From Mactra quadrangularis (lineage: Eukaryota > Mollusca > Bivalvia > Venerida > Mactridae): 64,000 nt of DNA. The position numbers and the translations under genes were made by a program. Within the stretch, counting starts at the first letter, position 1. Each line of letters opens with the position of its first letter. Positions 12,301 through 25,500 of this stretch are shown here, in pieces. The stretch covers positions 57,232,319 to 57,296,318 of the forward strand of contig CM046309.1 in NCBI GenBank assembly GCA_025267735.1, written 5' to 3'. The notes below the pieces were generated by a model. The model saw nothing but the letters and a program-made list of their open reading frames with translations, was not told the DNA's origin and made no database searches.

Positions 12301-14436
12301 TTATGTAATATATTGTTTTCTGCTTCTAGTTCGGTAAGTTTGGCAACAAGGAAATCTACTTTGTCTCTTAACTACAATATAGAAATGAGAAAATACAAGA
12401 TTAATATTGAAATTTGATAAGGTTCAGATTTTTAAGCAAAGAGCAATTTAAGAAGTAGGAAGTGTGAAATACACTTAGCTTGCCAACGCATTTTGTCCAC
12501 AGGGTAGATAATTTATTTCTTCTTGACAGACATGCTTTTCCGGCAGAAAACAACTTTCTAATGCACCATTCTTAACACCAGAATTGTTTTCAAGTGATCT
12601 TTTCTATGCTGTGCACCCCTTTATGTAGAAAGAGCTCTCCAATTTGGAGGAAGATTTCAGGGGCTTAAAACCACCTGTTATGGCATCTGGCTCCAGGGAA
12701 TGGGATATCAAGTTAGTCAGCTGACTGACCCCTAAAATGTTCTATTCAGTTCTTGGCCAATCTCAAGACCAATCTGGACAGAAAAATAATAGGAAATCTG
12801 CTAAAAAATCAGAAAGCATGGCTATATGTTGATATTTAGTAACACAATCATCACCACAAGTACTAACCTCATTATATGTATCATTCTTGTACTGTTGTTC
12901 CTCACCAATAGTTTCATCATATAAATCTAAATCTACATCATTTAAATCTTGACTTATCTCATCTGTTTCCTTGAAAAGTAACGATAACATTTAAAATACA
13001 AGTTTGCTTTTAACAAGCTCAGAAACATATAAATTTTTGGCAAGACTAATAGTAACTGCAGGGAAATTATGCTTTCAAAATTTGTGTTTAAACATGTGTA
13101 GAATTGGTTTTTTGTATCAATCTTAGACTATTTTTGTTTGGATTTTACACTATATTTCAACATATTGCTAGATTATGTATGATATCCACCATGATTTATT
13201 AGCATCATTCACTCATAGAAAAGGTATCAGTAAATAAGGAATTGTATTTGAACTTAGAGGATAATCAATAGGCATATTTTCAGATGAGATAACATAATCA
13301 AGCAAAATCAATTACCTAGTACAATAAGCCTATTCCTAATGCTTTTTGTCTGCACTCTGTGATTATTCCAGAACTCTGACAAGGAGAGGAAGTAAAAAGG
13401 GGCAAGATGCATGCAAAAGTTTATGTTTCAAAGTAACTATTTCTGCAATAAGGCTGGATTTTTGAAAGAAAAATGGATAATTTAAAAAAAACTGCATGGT
13501 CGATGAGATTTGCTAGATAGGGTTGAGTTGCCTTCAACAGGAACTTTTAGGTCTTATAATGAACAAGCAAAAACTAGCAGTGAAAAGAGAAAGGGGATGG
13601 TGCACCACACTACAAATTTATTTTAAAATAAGCACAAGCACAAAATAATACCTTTAAAGACTTACCCCATTTCTCATAGTAACAGTATCACTGTCTGTTG
13701 TAACATTACTTGATGAAGGAAGAGGTAATGTGGAAGGTAATACTTCAGACAATGTTGTAGAGGTCACCGTAATGTCCGATTCGGTGACATTAGATTGACT
13801 AATATACATGTCATCAATGTCTCCATACAGCTCATCAACTGAAAACAAATACATCACTAGTACAGTTGTTTTGTTTTCCATCAATGATTGTCAACCGCTT
13901 TCCATGATTTAGACTCAGTGGTAGGAGGGAGAATGACAGTAGAAATTATTTGATGACCAAACTCTAGGAAAGTATGCCCCCCTCGAACAGGAATCAAAGC
14001 CACAACCCCTAGGCCAGTAGATTTGTGAGCTACCCACTGAGCTAGTCAGAGAGCACAATTCCGTATCTAGGAGGATAAAATGTGTTTAATGCCATTCATG
14101 TAGACCACATTTTGTGCCCAGAAATCATTTATCAATGCTGAGTGCTACCTTTTTTAGCATACTGATTTCGGGGAAACTATTCCTAAAATTTTTCTGAAAT
14201 TTTAACTCAGCAAACTACAATTTCATTTAATTTAACAAAATACAATTTTGTTTAATTTTCCAACTAATAAGACAACAAAACTGACAGAGTAATAATAAAT
14301 TACAGTAAAACAGAAGACTTAATTTTTACAGATAAGAGTGGATTTTTTTGGACTTGTGAAGTATCAGCCTGTTTATATAGTTAGCAGCTCAAAGCATGTA
14401 ATTACCTGAGTTGTTTGAAAGTTTTGACAAATCCAT
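3311..14436 (-). CDS. CASP8AP2: FLASH/CASP8AP2-like histone pre-mRNA processing factor, five coding exons
   Basis: Coding exons, in order: 14436-14406, 13838-13666, 12969-12868, 12371-12187 and 11639-3311. All junctions are GT-AG and keep frame, giving about 2,939 aa. The N-terminus recalls vertebrate FLASH: acidic LY motifs, ELYGDID (about residue 13) and DLDLYDETIGEE (81-92), the latter like the LDLYEE segment of FLASH; then a coiled coil (about 103-165) ending in ELQRKDREIADLR, close to the FLASH EINRKDEEISNLH segment. The N-terminus of FLASH is known to bind Lsm11 and recruit the histone cleavage complex at histone locus bodies. The remaining ~2,750 residues are low-complexity Ser/Lys/Asp/Glu with internal repeats, a SUMO-interaction-like VLCLDE core (near 3860-3880) and an Arg-Ser tail (nt 3311-3590). 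I see no SANT-like NPAT-binding domain. Human FLASH is about 1,980 aa, so this copy is long. Orthology is inferred from the N-terminus and exon pattern. Confidence 0.82.
11810..12155. repeat. Interspersed repeat family E, old copy in a CASP8AP2-like intron
   Basis: Keeps gattggacggctcttttcaa, cctcatgaatattgcaatga and ttttagatcaggctttaatc in the order seen at 47.2 and 56.7 kb. It lies between the exons ending at 11639 and 12187. Confidence 0.62.
13905..14060 (-). mobile_element. tRNA-derived SINE, antisense in a CASP8AP2-like intron
   Basis: On the minus strand: gactagctcagtgggtagct (A box), ggggttgtggctttgattcc (B box) and catactttcctagagtttgg, matching the head and first tail part of 50683-50970. 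Confidence 0.6.
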
Positions 14437-14507
14437 TTTGTACTTATATTTCTATGTTTGACTTGTTGCAAGATCATGTGCATTGATGCAGCATCTTTGT
14501 TAAATTT
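14406..14507 (-). other. CASP8AP2: Exon 2 of the CASP8AP2-like gene: 5' UTR plus start codon
   Basis: An acceptor (ttttacag) precedes 14507 and a donor follows 14406. The chosen ATG at 14436-14434 gives MDLSKLSNNS and joins in frame to the next exon. Three earlier ATGs lie out of frame in the 71 nt of leader in this exon, so the leader has short upstream ORFs. A possible first exon lies at about 14961-15010, ending in a GTAAAG donor; it holds an ATGGCGG start whose frame stops inside the next coding exon. Confidence 0.5.
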
Positions 14508-14589
14508 CTGTAAAACAAAAACATGTATTGACAGCAATGTAATGAGATGATCAAGTAATTACATTTAGATAATCTAAATACAGAATCCA

Positions 14590-14770
14590 ACCGACTTTAT
14601 AGCCATTAGCCCTTATCACTGGGTATTCTCCTATAGATTCCTCCACATGTCTTTTACTCTGCATTAGTGCCACTGACAATCTAGCAGGCACTCATGTTCA
14701 CCCTGGTGAAATGAAACAATCACAAGTTAATTTCTTGCTCAATGCAATCATCAGCGTCTCACGCAAAAGG
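14590..14770. repeat. Old SINE tail of the 59.6-kb type
   Basis: gttcaccctggtgaaatgaa, acaagttaatttcttgctca and cccttatcactgggtattct recall the tail of 59585-59765, with many changes. Confidence 0.4.
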
Positions 14771-15207
14771 TTTGACAATGGGACAAGGTATACATCCTAC
14801 CATCAAACTTTTGTCTCTGAACATTGTTGCATTCCTTGAAATATAGTATACTGAATACGGCAATTACCGGTGAACCTGAATTACCGGTGATAACAAAGAT
14901 ATCCCGATTATAGACGCATGCGCGGCAAACAGTTTTCTTTGTCTTAAGCAATTTCTTTACGTTGGTTTCCGCCATTTGTCTGGAGTGAAAGTTGTTTAAA
15001 AATGTCATTTTTTACGCGAAAATGAATATGAATATTTTAGCCGTGCCATTTTTGATATAAATCCAGCAGAAAATAGAGAAATGTTACATGCTATTTTCAG
15101 TTGTTGTTCTTTTTTAAAAAATAAATAACGGCAAGACATTTTCCTTTATCGATTGATTAAAATGGGTTGGAAGTTTAACTGCGCACATTTACTTTGCTGT
15201 TTACGTA

Positions 15208-15215
15208 TGACGTCA
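15208..15215. promoter_or_regulatory. CRE palindrome in the divergent CASP8AP2/QRSL1 spacer
   Basis: A perfect TGACGTCA octamer, the known CREB/ATF site. It lies roughly 200 bp upstream of the possible CASP8AP2 first exon and 1.3 kb upstream of the QRSL1 start. Use as a promoter element is inference. Confidence 0.4.
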
Positions 15216-15587
15216 CTGACCTTGGGAGAATTTGTAACTCGTCACCGGTAATACATATATTGGAACAAAGATGACAAATTACACTACTGATACAAGAATG
15301 GTTTTAATTTAACTTATTCTGTCAGGATTTTCGTAAACTGAAAATTGTAATCTGTTAAGAAGGCATGGACTTATAAATCAGTAAATATAGCATGCTTGTA
15401 GTTCTTTGATTGGTTAGTGAAAATACGGTCTAAAAATAACATCACCGGTATATGGTATACCCTATATAAAATATCTGTATCTGTATAGGTTACATATTAA
15501 GGCCACTGCTGGCATGAATTCAACAGAGAGTAGATTTTGTGACCAGTCCCGTTAAAGGGCTGTCTTATGTAAAGCGCTCTATTGTTT

Positions 15588-15735
15588 GCGCCCCGAGACC
15601 TTCAGCCCGAATCTGAGCCCGAGACCTTCAACCCGAATCTGGGCCCCAAGACCTTCAACCCGAATCTGGGCCTCGAGACCTTCAACAAGAATCTAGGCCT
15701 CGAGACCTTCAAGTTCAACCCGAATATCAAGTGTG
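15588..15735. repeat. 28-bp GC-rich tandem repeat, about five copies
   Basis: The unit is built on gagaccttcaacccgaatct followed by gggcc(t/c)c. It is GC-rich in an AT-rich setting, in the spacer between CASP8AP2-like and QRSL1. It is open in one plus frame but too short and repetitive to call a gene. Confidence 0.82.
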
Positions 15736-16523
15736 CACCCATAAACATATCCTCACCAAAGCATGTTTCTTCTGCTATTATATTTAGTCCAAGCCATTAA
15801 ATGAAGGAATAATGCAGATAAAACAGGAAATGTGTACGCGAAAACTAATGACATTTGGCGCCAAATTCACAACAATAAGTGGCAACAGCTAACTTGAATA
15901 CAACGATGCATCTTTGCTTCATGATATGGTGACGGGATCATTAACGCATGAGACGAATTATACGATAATTTTTGTAAATACTTCAAATAAATTTACCTTA
16001 TTGGCTCGTAATAGGCATTTATCGCCAGATTTCACAATCACATTCTCTCGACTTCTCCGTCGTCCGCCATTTAACGCGGGTTTGTTTACGGAACATTGTT
16101 CTCAAGCGTGGCACTTCTCTCGATTCAATCATATTGAATAATTTTACATTTTATGTAAGAATTATTAAAACAAAATATTTAATATGTTTGACTTAGATGT
16201 AAGAAAAAGAAATTTGTTCCACGGATGTATGAAGTTAACCTACTCGGTTATTTTTATTCGTTCCACTTTAATCAATCTCGACCCAAATTTGATGGTGTCT
16301 GGCCTAAAAAAAGTCATTTCGCACACTATAATTTTCGTACCTTTCATTTTTACAGTTATTTTGTATTTATGTTCATATATTTATCAAGTTAATAGCAAGG
16401 AAAATAGCAGAAACTTTTATTTATATCGTTAGATTGATATAGATAATCCCACTGATTATGACATCGCTTAAGTACGAAAATATTTGGGTACGAATTTAAT
16501 AAACAGCAGTGTTCTCACAAATC

Positions 16524-19500
16524 ATGTTGACTGTTACTCTAAAAGAGGTTTGTATTTAAGTTGTAGGAACGTTTTTTTATGATATTGAATGCATGTCAAC
16601 AATTATTCATTCTTCATGATTATGATCAGATCTTAGTAACTTTTTTCAGCATCTGCTATTCTGGGTGACATTTAGGGTGCGTTGCTTAAGCAAATCGCTA
16701 CATATCGCTTTGTGTCCTGGTATCCTTCTAACAACTAAACGAATGAGTGGGTGACATCAAATTTTGGGTACCAGGACAAAAAGCGATACATAGCTATATG
16801 CTTAAGCAACGCACCCTTACAGAGAGCCTATCAGATTCAGAGCCCCCCCCCCCCATTCAACACACTGCAAGCATTTTTTAAGTATTTGCTTTGGTTGCTT
16901 TAAAATTATATAAAATAAATTCCAGTCGAACATAGATTGGCAATTTAAGGCAAATTGGTCGAAGTGAAAGAAGTGGTAAAATTTTAGTTATTTCCATCGC
17001 CCCGATCCTGGTTTCGGGATTACTGTATAGTGTGGACTTCACTGTTACAAAATCTTTTATAAACTTACTAAACTTTTTCATTTGATTAAACGCCTATTTC
17101 TATGTTACATATTCAATGGCGTTGTACAAAAATGTTATAAAGAAAATAATAATAAATACATGTAAGTAAAAACCCTTCACCATAAAAACATATGTATATA
17201 CAATAACACAAATAAATAAAAAGCCTTTATAATTCATATTTTTTGGACATACATCCTTCACAGTTCATGATTCCACCTAAGTTTACATTTTTTATCACTA
17301 ATTTCTTATTTATTTCTATTTATTTTACATTGAAAATTGGTGTCCTGAACAGTATAACATAATGCTACTGTTAACCGGACATGTCCTGAACAGTGTAACA
17401 TAATGCCACTGTTTACCAGACAATTCCCCAAAGGTGTCGAAACATCACCTTTAAAGGGCCCTTAATACATCCCCAAAGGTGTCGAAACATCACCTTTAAA
17501 GGGACAATTTATTTAGGTTGTCATTGCAGTCATATGAAACAAGGTATTAAATGACCGAGAGCGAGGCAATCCTCATTCCCATGTCACAATGCACTCACTC
17601 AATCACTTAGTATGTTTACCGTAATTGTAAGGTGAGGCATTAGCAAGCCATGTCAGTTTTAGAATAGATCATAGAAAGTAGAGAAATAATGAGTTTTCAA
17701 TTGTTTTTTGAATACATCCAAAGTAGGTGATAATTTGATATCATCTGGTAGCTTATTCCATAGCATGGGACCAACTGTACTGAAGCTTCTGTCACTGAAT
17801 GTTTTTTTCTTATTTATTGGTATCAAATAATTGAGGTCTTTGGATTTTGCAGATCTAAGACCAGATCTGCTTTGTACAGGCTTTTGAAGAATTTCAGTCA
17901 GGTATGCAGGTGCAGTTCCAGAAAAACAGTTGTACATGAAAGTACATATTTTAAAGTTGATTCTTGCTTTGACTGGTAACCAGTGCAGTGAGTACAAAGC
18001 ATCCTTTGAACTGTCTGATTTTTTTAGCCTTAATACCAGTTTGGCACACATGTTTTGAATTCGCTGCAATTTGTTAAGATCACATTTTGAGATTCCATAC
18101 AAGATTAGATTACAGTAATCAATGTGGGACATGACCAAAGATAGGACTAGTGTTTCTGTTGCTTCTTTGTCCAAATATTTTCTAATACTTTTGATACGTA
18201 AATAGTTGAACATAGCAGTTCTACTTTTTGTTTTGATGTGATCTTTAAAGCTTAAGTTTTCATCAAGAAAGGCCCCTAAATAGCGAATTGTCTTCACAGA
18301 TTTTACAGTTTCACCAGCAATATTGATTGACTGGGTTAAGCATTTTATATTGACATCTTTTTTTTAGGCTCTTCAGCAGATCAAGCAGGGGAAATTATCT
18401 GCCACGGAACTACTTGAAAAATGTATTCAAAGACAATCAAAATTGAAAGAATTAAATGCATTTATCACAGAGACACCTGATGTTGCCAGGGAACAAGCTA
18501 AACAAATTTGTGGTAAGAAAAAATTGATCAGTAAGTGAGTAAAGTATGGTGGCATATTTCTGCCAACAGATATAACCACATAACTAACACGTTACTTAAG
18601 TGGTTTAGGATAACTAGTTAACCACTTAACTAAATTAACTTAAGAAGTTAACTAGTAATGGTAACTAGTTAGTCACTTAACTAACTAGTTAATTAAGAGA
18701 TTAACTAGTTATAGTAAATAGTTATCCACCTAACTAAATTAACTTAAGAAGTTAACTAGTTGTGGTAACTAGTTAGTCACTTAACTAACTAGTTAATTAA
18801 GAGGTTAACTAGTTATGATAACTAGTTAACCTATTAACTAAAGAAGTTAACTAGTCGTGGTACCTAGTTAACCTCTAATTAGTTAGTTATGTGGTTATCT
18901 GTTAGCAGAAATCTGCCACCATAGTAATGCTTGGAAAAAAAGTGAAAACTCATTTCCTATAGTCAAACTAGTTGATAATTTTCTTTTTGCTACATAACAT
19001 AATAAATTGGGTAAGTGCTAAAAAATTAAGGTAATGACTGGTCTTGTTTATGAATATTGCAAATACATGTATCAAGTTCCTAAAGGGTTGCTGGGTTCTA
19101 GCCTAACCTATGCTGGTTTTACTCCCCCATGAACATTAAACAAGAATTTCAACTTCCTTCAGTAATTAGGTATATGGAAAAGTTGTCAACCTTGTGAAAA
19201 TGTACATTTGTAGGTGAGAACTGGTTATATACCATGGTCCAAAAATGCTAGGTTAGGTGCGCTGACCTCTGTAAAATGATCATAATTTATGTTGACCCAG
19301 CATTATACCTAATAAAAGAAATTAACATCAAATTTCAGATTCAAGTACACTGAGAGGCATACCAGTGGCAGTCAAAGATAATTTTTGTACAAAGAATATT
19401 AGAACAACATGTGCCTCAAGAATGTTAGAGAGCTACAGACCTCCATATAATGCTACAGTCGTACAAAGATTATATAACCATGGAGGTGTACTCATGGGTA

Positions 19501-22500
19501 AAACTAACATGGATGAATACGCTATGGGGTAAAATTTTATAGTATTTTAAGCTCAGACAGCTCTGCATGGTTCTGGATTAAATCACTACCTAAAGTTTTT
19601 TTATCCAAAACTGTTCAGGCCCCTATGATTTTAAGATTATGAAATTGCATTGTAACATTTGAGTTCCACTATAAAGACCACCTTGGTTATCATGCAATAT
19701 TTTACAACTTCCAAGCTCCAAATGCTTATCTGAGCTCACAGGTTGAAATAAAAGTTGATCTTATTCCAAAATTGACATTTTTTGTTTTCATACTTTTATT
19801 TTGTGTTTTGTCTATGATAAATTTTCCACTTAGATGATATGAAAATATAGGATTTATATTTTGATTGTATATTTTAATCAAATAGCATCACATTTCACAG
19901 TTAAGTATGAAAGAAAGATTAATTCGTTTTAGTTTAAATATCTGAAATAATCTCCCTCTTTGCTTTTTGGTGTGGCATGTCTGTGGGTTTTTTAGCTGAC
20001 TTTTCGAAGAAATGTAGAGCTCTCTTACTTGCCCTAGCCTCGGCATCCCGACCATATTTCTGTTAAAAGTTTTTGTGCAGTAAAATATATTTTTCTATAA
20101 CTTTTTTATTTTTTAAGGTATCAACTTCAAACTTAAAATACATGTTCCTAATTATCAACCACATCTCATGTGACAAGGTTCATAACTCCAAATATTTTAT
20201 TTTCAAAATTGTCTCCCGTGAACTTAAAATTGTCTTTAAAAAAAAACATTATTTTCTACTTTAACTTCTTTATTTCTTAAGGTATCATTTTCAAATATAT
20301 ATGTTCCTTATCATCAACTACATCTCATATGACAAACACTTACTTAGTCGAGCATGCTGTCTCTACTGACAGCTCTTGTTTTACTTTTGCTGTTCCTGAT
20401 ATGTTTGCTTACACCTTTTTTTTAGTTTTTTAGTAATTAATTTACATTAACATTTCAGATGTGGGTCTGTAGACAGTATTTATGGACCTGTGCGTAATCC
20501 CTGGAAATATAGATATAAAATGAGGAAAGTTGAGAAGAGTAAAACAGCTGGATCGGTTCCCCAGTCTACAACTCATGATAAACATAGACTGGGAACCAGA
20601 GGAACACATTCTTCTGCTGCACATGTTGATGATGTATGTAACAATGATTCTGATTGGTTCATATCTGGAGGAAGTTCAGGTGGCAGTGCTGTTGCCATAG
20701 CAACTGGTTCATGTTTTGGGTAATAATTGTAACTGTGATTATTTTGCATTTTATCTTAGTTTTCTAAGGAATGACTCACATATCAGATATCTGAGCATAA
20801 TGCAACTGTGTATAGTGACAGACCATAAGAAGTCCTTATATGATGACTAAAATTTTGTTTTGTATTAGTTTTGGGCCATCAGCCCAAATAAAAATATCTA
20901 CTTTAATTTCAGACAATATCTTTTTTTTTGGTACGAAATTCAGAAATAGTTTCATTAGTTTATAAATAGCAATTCAAACAGATTGTCTGCTATGACAGGT
21001 GCAATAATTTCCTTAACTCCTTACTGGCATGTAAAAGACAAACTATTTCTTGTGCAGTGCTAAATGGCCGTTAAGTTGAATGAGTTTTTTAATCTTAGTA
21101 GAAAGGTTTAAATTGTCATAAGTAAATGTGTACAATGGTTTCAAAGATTAGTTTGTATTGGTAAAGTTTAAAAATCATATTTCTGACAGTAACATCTGAG
21201 TCAGAGTTGGTTACAACTAAAAAGGCAATTTGTTAAAGTTTGGTGTTTATTAGCCGGATTTTTTAACGAAAATTTCGGCTAATAGTTTGGCGAAACACGG
21301 ATGGGCGGTCGGGCTGGCGTTCAGTGTCTTTAACAATTGTTTTAAATTCAATTTAGCATATATTTCTGCCATTTATTGTCAGATATTTATGAAACTTCAT
21401 ACAATGATAACATACCATGTGATGAACAGAATTAGAAAGTAACCGCAACTCTACCTGGCTTTATTATGGATTATTTCCCTTTGTAATTTTTGCGTTGAAG
21501 TTTTTAAATCCGGCTTTCATGTGGTTTCCACATTACATTTCTTGTATTTACAGTGCATTAGGATCAGACACGGGTGGTTCAACAAGGAATCCAGCATCTT
21601 ACTGTGGTGTCGTAGGTTTAAAACCTACATATGGTCATGTATCTAGATATGGTCTAATACCTCTAGTTAACTCCTTAGATGTTCCTGGAATCTTTGCTAA
21701 AACTGTGGATGATGCCAATATATTACTAAGTAAATACATGTGTATACATTTTTATTTTTTCAATCTCCTTTCAAGACCCAAGTCAAGTCAACATATTTTA
21801 TTGGCATAAACTAAGTCAATTGCCAAGAAACAATTTGACAGTATTTTACAACGTTTTGTAACTGAAGTAACTGAATTACTTTCAATTCAACTGGTGGAAA
21901 CTTGTAAGAAGCAGTTGCCCACATGAAGCCTGTGGCTACCTGGTCAGAAAACTTGTTGCTATGATGACCTGAACAAGTTTGCCATTCTACCCAGGGAATC
22001 AGAGTTATAGTACATTAATAGACTATATCCAGAATTCAAATATTTGTGTTCAAACTTCAAACAAACTTTCACTGTTACAATGAAAGCATGTGTACACGGA
22101 ACAATAGGATTTAATCCATAGTTTGTGCTATTCAGCAATAATGTGTAGAAAACTTTGTTTGTACCAGCTGCGCACAGACGGAAAAACCCATAAATTTGAA
22201 TTCCTGATTAGGTCTTTTTCAGGATGGACATATTTTATAAAATTTTGCCACATTAATTTTCCTTGAATAATTGATAGAAAAATCATATACAAATGTACTC
22301 ATTTACTTGTACATTTTTGTATGTATATTTTACCATGTTTGCTATCTACAGATTGTATAGCTGGTCATGATATACATGATTCAACTACAGTATCAGATAA
22401 TTTTATACCACAACAACTTCATGATGAACCAACAGTTAATGGACTTACTATAGGAATACCTAAGGTGGGATATAAAATTTAAGTTCTTGGATAAATGAAA

Positions 22501-25500
22501 TTTTTATAGAAAATGATCATGGGTACCTCAAGTTATTTTACTAAAATTGAAGCTTATTCGTATAACATAGCTTGAATCATGTATAGATAAACTAATTTAT
22601 GCTGATTTTGGAATTTAATCTGATGACTTTTGTTTATGGGTCAACATGAACAGGTTAAACAAAAAATAGGGTTTTGACACAGGACTTTTTGAAGGCATTG
22701 GAAATCATGCTAAGGTTTCAGTAACTATTATTTTTTACAAAAATAAAAAAGAAGTCAAACATTCTTTTATTCGATAATTTATTCGATTTTCAACCATTGT
22801 CACAAATAATCAATACAAAGAATGTTATGTCTGTGACATACTTGGAACTTTCATATTTACAGGAATATTATGTAAGAGAGCTATCAGATGAGGTAAAACA
22901 AGTATGGTGTGTTATAGCTGACATGTTAGAATCTAAAGGTGCTAAGGTTATACAAGTATCATTACCACATACACAATATTCCATAAACACTTACAGTATA
23001 ATATGTGCTTGCGAGGTAGCATCTAATATGGCTAGATATGACGGCATAGAATTTGGTATGATAATTTTTACACCAATTTTTTAGCACTTTTTTATACAGT
23101 CATTGAAGATGGGACATATTATGGGAAACTATACCTATAGAAACTGGCCCTTTATTTAGCTTGGGTAAAAGTCTGGGTTTTTTCCGAGTAAAAATATATC
23201 TTGTATAAACATGTACATTTATTGTGTTTTTTTTACTTAGGACTGTTCTGGTTGCCTGTGGGATTACCCATTGCTGACATCTGGGTTGTGTGTGGGTCCT
23301 TTAGTTGAAGCATAATCTTAAGTGCAGAATGACTTAAAACTTTGTATTCTTGTGCTTTGCCACTTGTGGAAGTGCAGGGGCCCATTGCCTATCGATTTCG
23401 CTATAAAAAAGCGATTTCTTGTAGCTCTTCTTCATAGGAAACGGCTTGCTATTTACGTCACAAACCAAGATGGCGGCCTATGCTGGTATACACAAAGCGC
23501 TTGTTGCAATTGCATGTTTTCAGGGTGATTTCAAACTAAATAAGTCTTTAAAAAGCATAAAATCATTGCAAAAACATATGTTTATATGAACAATTACAAG
23601 TATTTATTAATTTCAATTCATCTATAGTCAGTCAAACATAAAAAACAAATTGTCTGCAAACAGGAAGTCACATTACTGCGGAGGCAGCCATTTTGACATG
23701 TAACCGCTCTCGGTAGTGAAGATTTTTTATGCTAGCTTTCGATACATACCGAAATGAAGCGATATCTTGTAGCAAGTCGTTTCCTATGATTTTGCTACAT
23801 AGCAATACCTAGCGATATGCTTAGGCAACGCGCCCCAGTACTGTGTGCAAGAACAATAACTCTAGTCTGTACAGTTTATTTTAGTTATTCTCCTTTTCTT
23901 ATTTATCTATAAGACAAAGTACAATGTATTTAATCTGTATATCTGCAGCACACTGGCAGAAACATTAACAATCAATATCTCAAGACCATAACTTGAAAGT
24001 AACATTTGTTAAACTGATATTACTTGTGTAATGTTATATTTCTGATTATTTTATCATTATCAGGTCATCGTGCAGACAACAATGAATCCACAGAATCACT
24101 GTATGCTCAAAGTAGACATGAAGGTTTTAATGATGTAGTTAGGGGTAGAATATTTGCTGGAAATTATTTCTTATTACGACAGTAAGTTTTTAGATACGGC
24201 TTGTAGAATTCTTAGTTTAAAATCACATTTTGACTGAATTTAAATGTCATTATCTGAACCCGCTAGTCTGAAGTCTGGAAATTGTGAAAATTAATTCCAG
24301 CAAGAGAAAATTACTTATTTTGTTAACTAATTTGCCTAGTTGCTAGTTTTGTCAAATGCTATAAATCATTATTAACTGGAAAATTTAAGTTGATGAATGA
24401 AGTAAAATGGATATAGAGTAAATGTGGTACTATAGTTAATTTTGTTTTTTAAGAATATATTTAATATTACTAAAATGAAATAGACAGTTGTTACTATTTA
24501 TTTTTGTATTTGTGCATTGTGTTTAGTTTTTATGTATAAGCTGGAGGACATTGAATTTCAAAATAAAGATATTGAAAATTGAACGTACTACATAAACTTT
24601 GAAATGTAAAATATTGTGTGTATATTTATAAATTTCAGGAATTATGAACAGTATTATAAAAAGGCTTTAAGATTACGTCGATTAATTCATGATGATTTTA
24701 AGACAGTGTATGAAAATGGTGTAGATGTATTACTGACCCCTACTACGTTATCAACGGCACAGAGATACAGCTGGTTTTCACAGGCTGATAACAGAACTCG
24801 TACTGCTGAACAAGATGTATTTACACAACCTATAAATATGGCTGGTAAGTAAGTTGTAAGCCAGCCCGGCTAGCTCAGTCAGTAGCACATTAGTCAGGCG
24901 CATAGGAGCTGGGGCTGCAGGGGCTGTGGTCACGGCCCCAATATTCTGGCAAGCATGGCAATGGGACTGCGAGTTAATTTTTCATGACACATATTGAATA
25001 TATTGAGGTCTAATACAAAGATCTGTTTTAAACAGGGTGTACTGAAAGTGCTGAAAATCGAGTTTCAAAGGCTTATATTCACACAAAATTTTGACTGGCA
25101 GGAGGTGTACCAACCCCATCTGCGGCTCCAATATTGAGATCCTCCCTATGCGCTTAGTTAGTATACTGATTGAGGGGTTGTGGGTAAGATTTATGGGGGA
25201 GGCATACTTTTGTTAAGTTTGATAATGATATCATTTCTATACCCAGAACTATGGATTTTTAATCATGTATGGCAGTTGTCAGTTGCTGACGGAAGTATGG
25301 ACCTAGTAGCTAGTTTATAGCTAAATTTGTTTGATAATCCCATTACATTAATATGGAAATCTATTTTACAGTTGGCAGGTACAGAAGTTCTGTTGTAAGT
25401 ATTTAAATCAGTGGGGTTAATGTATGCACCTCTAACAGTTAAATCAGATTTGAAAATACTTAATGTAAGAGTTATATGAAAAAGAATATGCATTATAAAC

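Noticed and set aside
14751..15008. An 85-codon minus-strand gene starting MTFLNNF
   Set aside because: No recognisable domain; the position fits a 5' UTR/first-exon region and an old SINE tail better.
16184..16198. MFDLD followed by GTAAGA as QRSL1 exon 1
   Set aside because: It splices in frame but matches the human N-terminus less well than MLTVTLKE at 16524; kept only as an alternative.
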